Assembly: GCA_044377005.1 (NCBI GenBank) | Contig: JBILJV010000003.1 | Location: forward strand, 1 to 64,000 | Length of the DNA stretch: 64,000 nt | Direction of reading: 5' to 3' | Source: JABMMZ01 sp044377005 | Lineage (GTDB): Bacteria; Bacteroidota; Bacteroidia; NS11-12g; UBA955 | Shown here: piece by piece, positions 62,901 to 64,000 of the stretch | How the letters are laid out: each line of letters begins with the position of its first letter | Position numbering within the stretch: position 1 is the first letter of the stretch | Made by a program: the position numbers and the translations under genes | Notes under the pieces: generated by a model | Databases searched by the model: none | The model's input: the letters and a program-made list of their open reading frames with translations, nothing else | What the model was told of the DNA's origin: nothing

Positions 62901-64000
62901 TTGGTAAATACTACAACCAATATTATATACTAAGTGCAAGTGAAAGATACCAACGTTTCAAAACTATTCATCCTGATACGCCATACTTGGAGGACAGACT
63001 TCAAGTTGTTAAACAAAGTTTCTTTGATGGCAAAACAGTAACTTTAGATAGTCAAAACTTCAGAATTGCAAAAGTTACTAAATGGCACACCGAAGCTGAT
63101 ATTACTCCAGTATTCGATATCATAAAAGCAATTTTAGAATTCAATAATATCGACATTTATGAATTAACACCTGCTCAATTAAACGACATTATTTGGAATG
63201 GTCAAGGTCAATTTGGCAAACCATATACCGGCTCAAGAGGTTGTTTAGATACTACAGGTTTTGGAAGATTTATTAGATTCTACAAAGTAGCTGATGCAAA
63301 ACAAAGTTTACATTACAGAGATACCTCATTAATACCTATTGAAAAAGTAAAAGGATGGGATGGTAAAAATTATAATGCTTATTGCTTTATACCTCAATAT
63401 TCTGGATATTATGTAGCAAACTTTGGTTTAAGAAGTACACCTCCTGAAAACTGTAACAAAAGTACTGGAACAGCTAAAAAAGTTATTGTTGGATTCTATG
63501 GTGTGATGAATTATACGGATACTATTATTTGTCATGGTTCTGAAATTGTTGCAGAACCTCAATTTAGATATTTTGAAGTATTCCCTGAAATCACCTTCCG
63601 ATTATTAGACCCTACAGATTACTGGAGAACAAGAATTTCTGAAGCAGGAAATCCAAATAGAGAAACTCCTACTCGTTGGGATTTAAATAAAAGTGATGAT
63701 GGAACTCACCCTCAATCTATCTTTGGTGGTTTCCCTTACGGGGCAACAGGTTTAGGAAATCCTCAAATAAGTTTGGGTGGTGTTCAAATTCCTGGAAGTT
63801 TATACTATAACCAAGATACTGGTAGAGTTTATACAATCAGAACTGCTGCAGGTGATAGTGCTACTTGCCGTGATACTTTCGTACAAGATATTTATGTTAC
63901 TGCAGTTAGAGCTAAATTTGACATTGACCAAAAACGTCCTCAGTGTAATACTATTATAGAATTGTTTGATTCATCTTATGTACAAGATCCATGTGTTGCT
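59948..64000 (+). CDS. Very large secreted PKD-type protein, 3' end beyond window
   Basis: The frame is open from ATG 59948 to the last base, at least 1351 residues. The start gives MQTENSMNKIRQLVKFGKGI then GVMIAFLFVHFGANA-QC, a signal peptide; an alternative ATG is 59966. The first 350 residues hold PKD-like modules (YSWNFNGEG-like strand at about 60, FKWDWGDGQITNGNSS near 250, WNFGNPPSG near 355). Later residues are rich in Asp-Thr, Cys and aromatic strands without a recognised domain; 'C-x-D-T' pairs such as CRKDTICL and ATCRDTFVQDI recur. It begins 30 bases after the sigma-partner gene and is probably in the same operon. Surface adhesin or structural fibre is likely; a CTD should lie beyond the window. 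Confidence 0.85.
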   Translation, partial: MQTENSMNKIRQLVKFGKGIGVMIAFLFVHFGANAQCSITVSGAPCVGEPVVFNCNSVGASNYSWNFNGEGTNTTLCNPSFTFNTPGQKTITLSLRLANGSTCNATYNLDVKPKPIIDVKRIVNQTQCFANNSFCFTDSSKSGESGGQICRTVIVFDDGTRYSFSGNGPRQFCHSFGDPAGGTYGMTIEVEDCNGCITKTRLNAVAIVQASLGLTFTSPRPQKCDSVQLCVTNNSTIPLSQITSFKWDWGDGQITNGNSSTPQFWGNPGNTPNNPICHWFYAQGPNGGNFNTKLTVTSTFGCTESFTFTASATNLIVKPVIIADRDSVCFNDKTIQFKLKNGAVPLATNPVWNFGNPPSGPLNIVRQWTGTHAAWGLGPYKINFSFQHPIPGCGKTVYDTILVIGPQSTIEGAPPSGMKWLIDSLRYQCVIKDTVKFWNFSKFYHNDKDMTDDDSVTILAKDSIMINKTTGAIVDPNTTAFNPSTHEWVKPGFNAPLIHGFNSRPNGQTSLTHHKQKRGNDCTIRLWDFDDDYCEKCTTDTKNGVNIGKNCKYSKDTLPQHWYTPWDSLYQTNFGLRAENVFRYDKDSGLCFQRRMWSNDSVAIIRDTFLFYGDNPLGNKTKDSSVFANIDNKIKVPSGVQGKARIDITIATRVYVPSGDTLFVDPNNGFPPNRWIGQRYVTLQPGTTLILNSKTDKVLYHYWIQYIQDTIPLHMVQPWHKVWKKDVMTGYQKGDSINADAHRQKFYSGDVVRCFNVRLKHVDVCHPLKCEHEAVASLALQPPSAKKLRKEGVLCLGGAQQTYGITFILEDTKPGCSRTWAEINYDTALNKNGWVPLIGPNLGAGQVSTGNLPPVNPPYLGYNLGGPAPGRFSKQFTVDDIKDTTTGYINVGLIVGSGMWTNNLNNGINPNTWGYPTGCSDTVYYNKFARFPILDNNFRIIKPKEGDQFTKICRKDTICLTTNVWNRSYVPDVAEALWTLTGANVGKYYNQYYILSASERYQRFKTIHPDTPYLEDRLQVVKQSFFDGKTVTLDSQNFRIAKVTKWHTEADITPVFDIIKAILEFNNIDIYELTPAQLNDIIWNGQGQFGKPYTGSRGCLDTTGFGRFIRFYKVADAKQSLHYRDTSLIPIEKVKGWDGKNYNAYCFIPQYSGYYVANFGLRSTPPENCNKSTGTAKKVIVGFYGVMNYTDTIICHGSEIVAEPQFRYFEVFPEITFRLLDPTDYWRTRISEAGNPNRETPTRWDLNKSDDGTHPQSIFGGFPYGATGLGNPQISLGGVQIPGSLYYNQDTGRVYTIRTAAGDSATCRDTFVQDIYVTAVRAKFDIDQKRPQCNTIIELFDSSYVQDPCVA

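Noticed and set aside
60618..63959. Short plus-strand frames at 60618, 61506 and 63777
   Set aside because: All lie inside the open 59948-64000 frame, which has a signal peptide and PKD motifs.
1..64000. tRNA, rRNA, CRISPR arrays, insertion sequences, prophage
   Set aside because: I looked through the intergenic regions on both strands and saw no cloverleaf, regular spaced repeats, transposase or phage genes. Small ncRNAs cannot be excluded by eye.

Overview
The window is a chromosomal segment of a low-G+C member of the phylum Bacteroidota. Several independent signs agree. There are secreted proteins ending in the type B (CHU_C / gliding-motility) sorting domain of the type IX secretion system. 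A DUF4290 gene sits directly before murA. Many genes are preceded by the Bacteroidota promoter core TAnnTTTG, some with an upstream TTTG about 20 bases away. Recognisable Shine-Dalgarno sites are scarce and TTG start codons are frequent. I cannot place the organism below phylum with confidence; no rRNA or tRNA gene was seen.

Layout. 1-9.4 kb: a DnaQ-type exonuclease fused to GIY-YIG (cut by the window edge), UvrD/PcrA helicase, two envelope proteins, DUF4290-murA, a cysteine-less thioredoxin-like protein, and grpE-dnaJ. 9.4-13.6 kb: an accessory insert between dnaJ and pepT. It begins with a G+C-rich, non-coding, attC-like element and carries an McrBC type IV restriction locus whose mcrC is broken by a frameshift. 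13.8-25.4 kb: pepT, an ABC-F ATPase and a 2788-residue PKD-repeat surface protein. 25.6-32.3 kb: a glycosyltransferase, an ECF-type sigma factor with a membrane partner, a bestrophin-like channel, an LTA-synthase-like sulfatase and pdhB. 32.4-35.9 kb: a nucleotide-sugar operon (DegT aminotransferase, ugd, UDP-glucuronate decarboxylase). 36-45 kb: a persulfide-dioxygenase/rhodanese protein, rplM-rpsI-rpsB-tsf, a group 4 glycosyltransferase and sdhCAB.

45.1-48.5 kb is the most unusual stretch. A roughly 0.53 kb module (terminator hairpin, XRE regulator gene, a pair of AGCTATA repeats 21 bp apart, promoter core) occurs twice. Each copy is followed by different secreted or lipoprotein cargo that I do not recognise. 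48.6-57.8 kb holds an AIM24-like protein, nth-lipB, a LemA/TPM operon, a PolB-like exonuclease, a second type IX-secreted PKD protein, rocD and sucD. From 57.9 kb to the end there is a small YbjN-like protein, a second sigma factor, a membrane protein that itself ends in a type IX sorting-like domain, and a very large secreted PKD-type protein that runs off the window.

The genes combine core functions (cell wall precursor synthesis, heat-shock chaperones, ribosomal proteins, respiration, TCA cycle, lipoate attachment, DNA repair) with a surface and secretion programme: giant PKD proteins, nucleotide sugars, glycosyltransferases and sigma/anti-sigma-like pairs. The most likely novelties are the repeated XRE-plus-cargo modules at 45.1-48.5 kb, the sigma / membrane-anchored CTD / giant adhesin operon at 58.5-64 kb, and the attC-like element beside the decaying McrBC locus.
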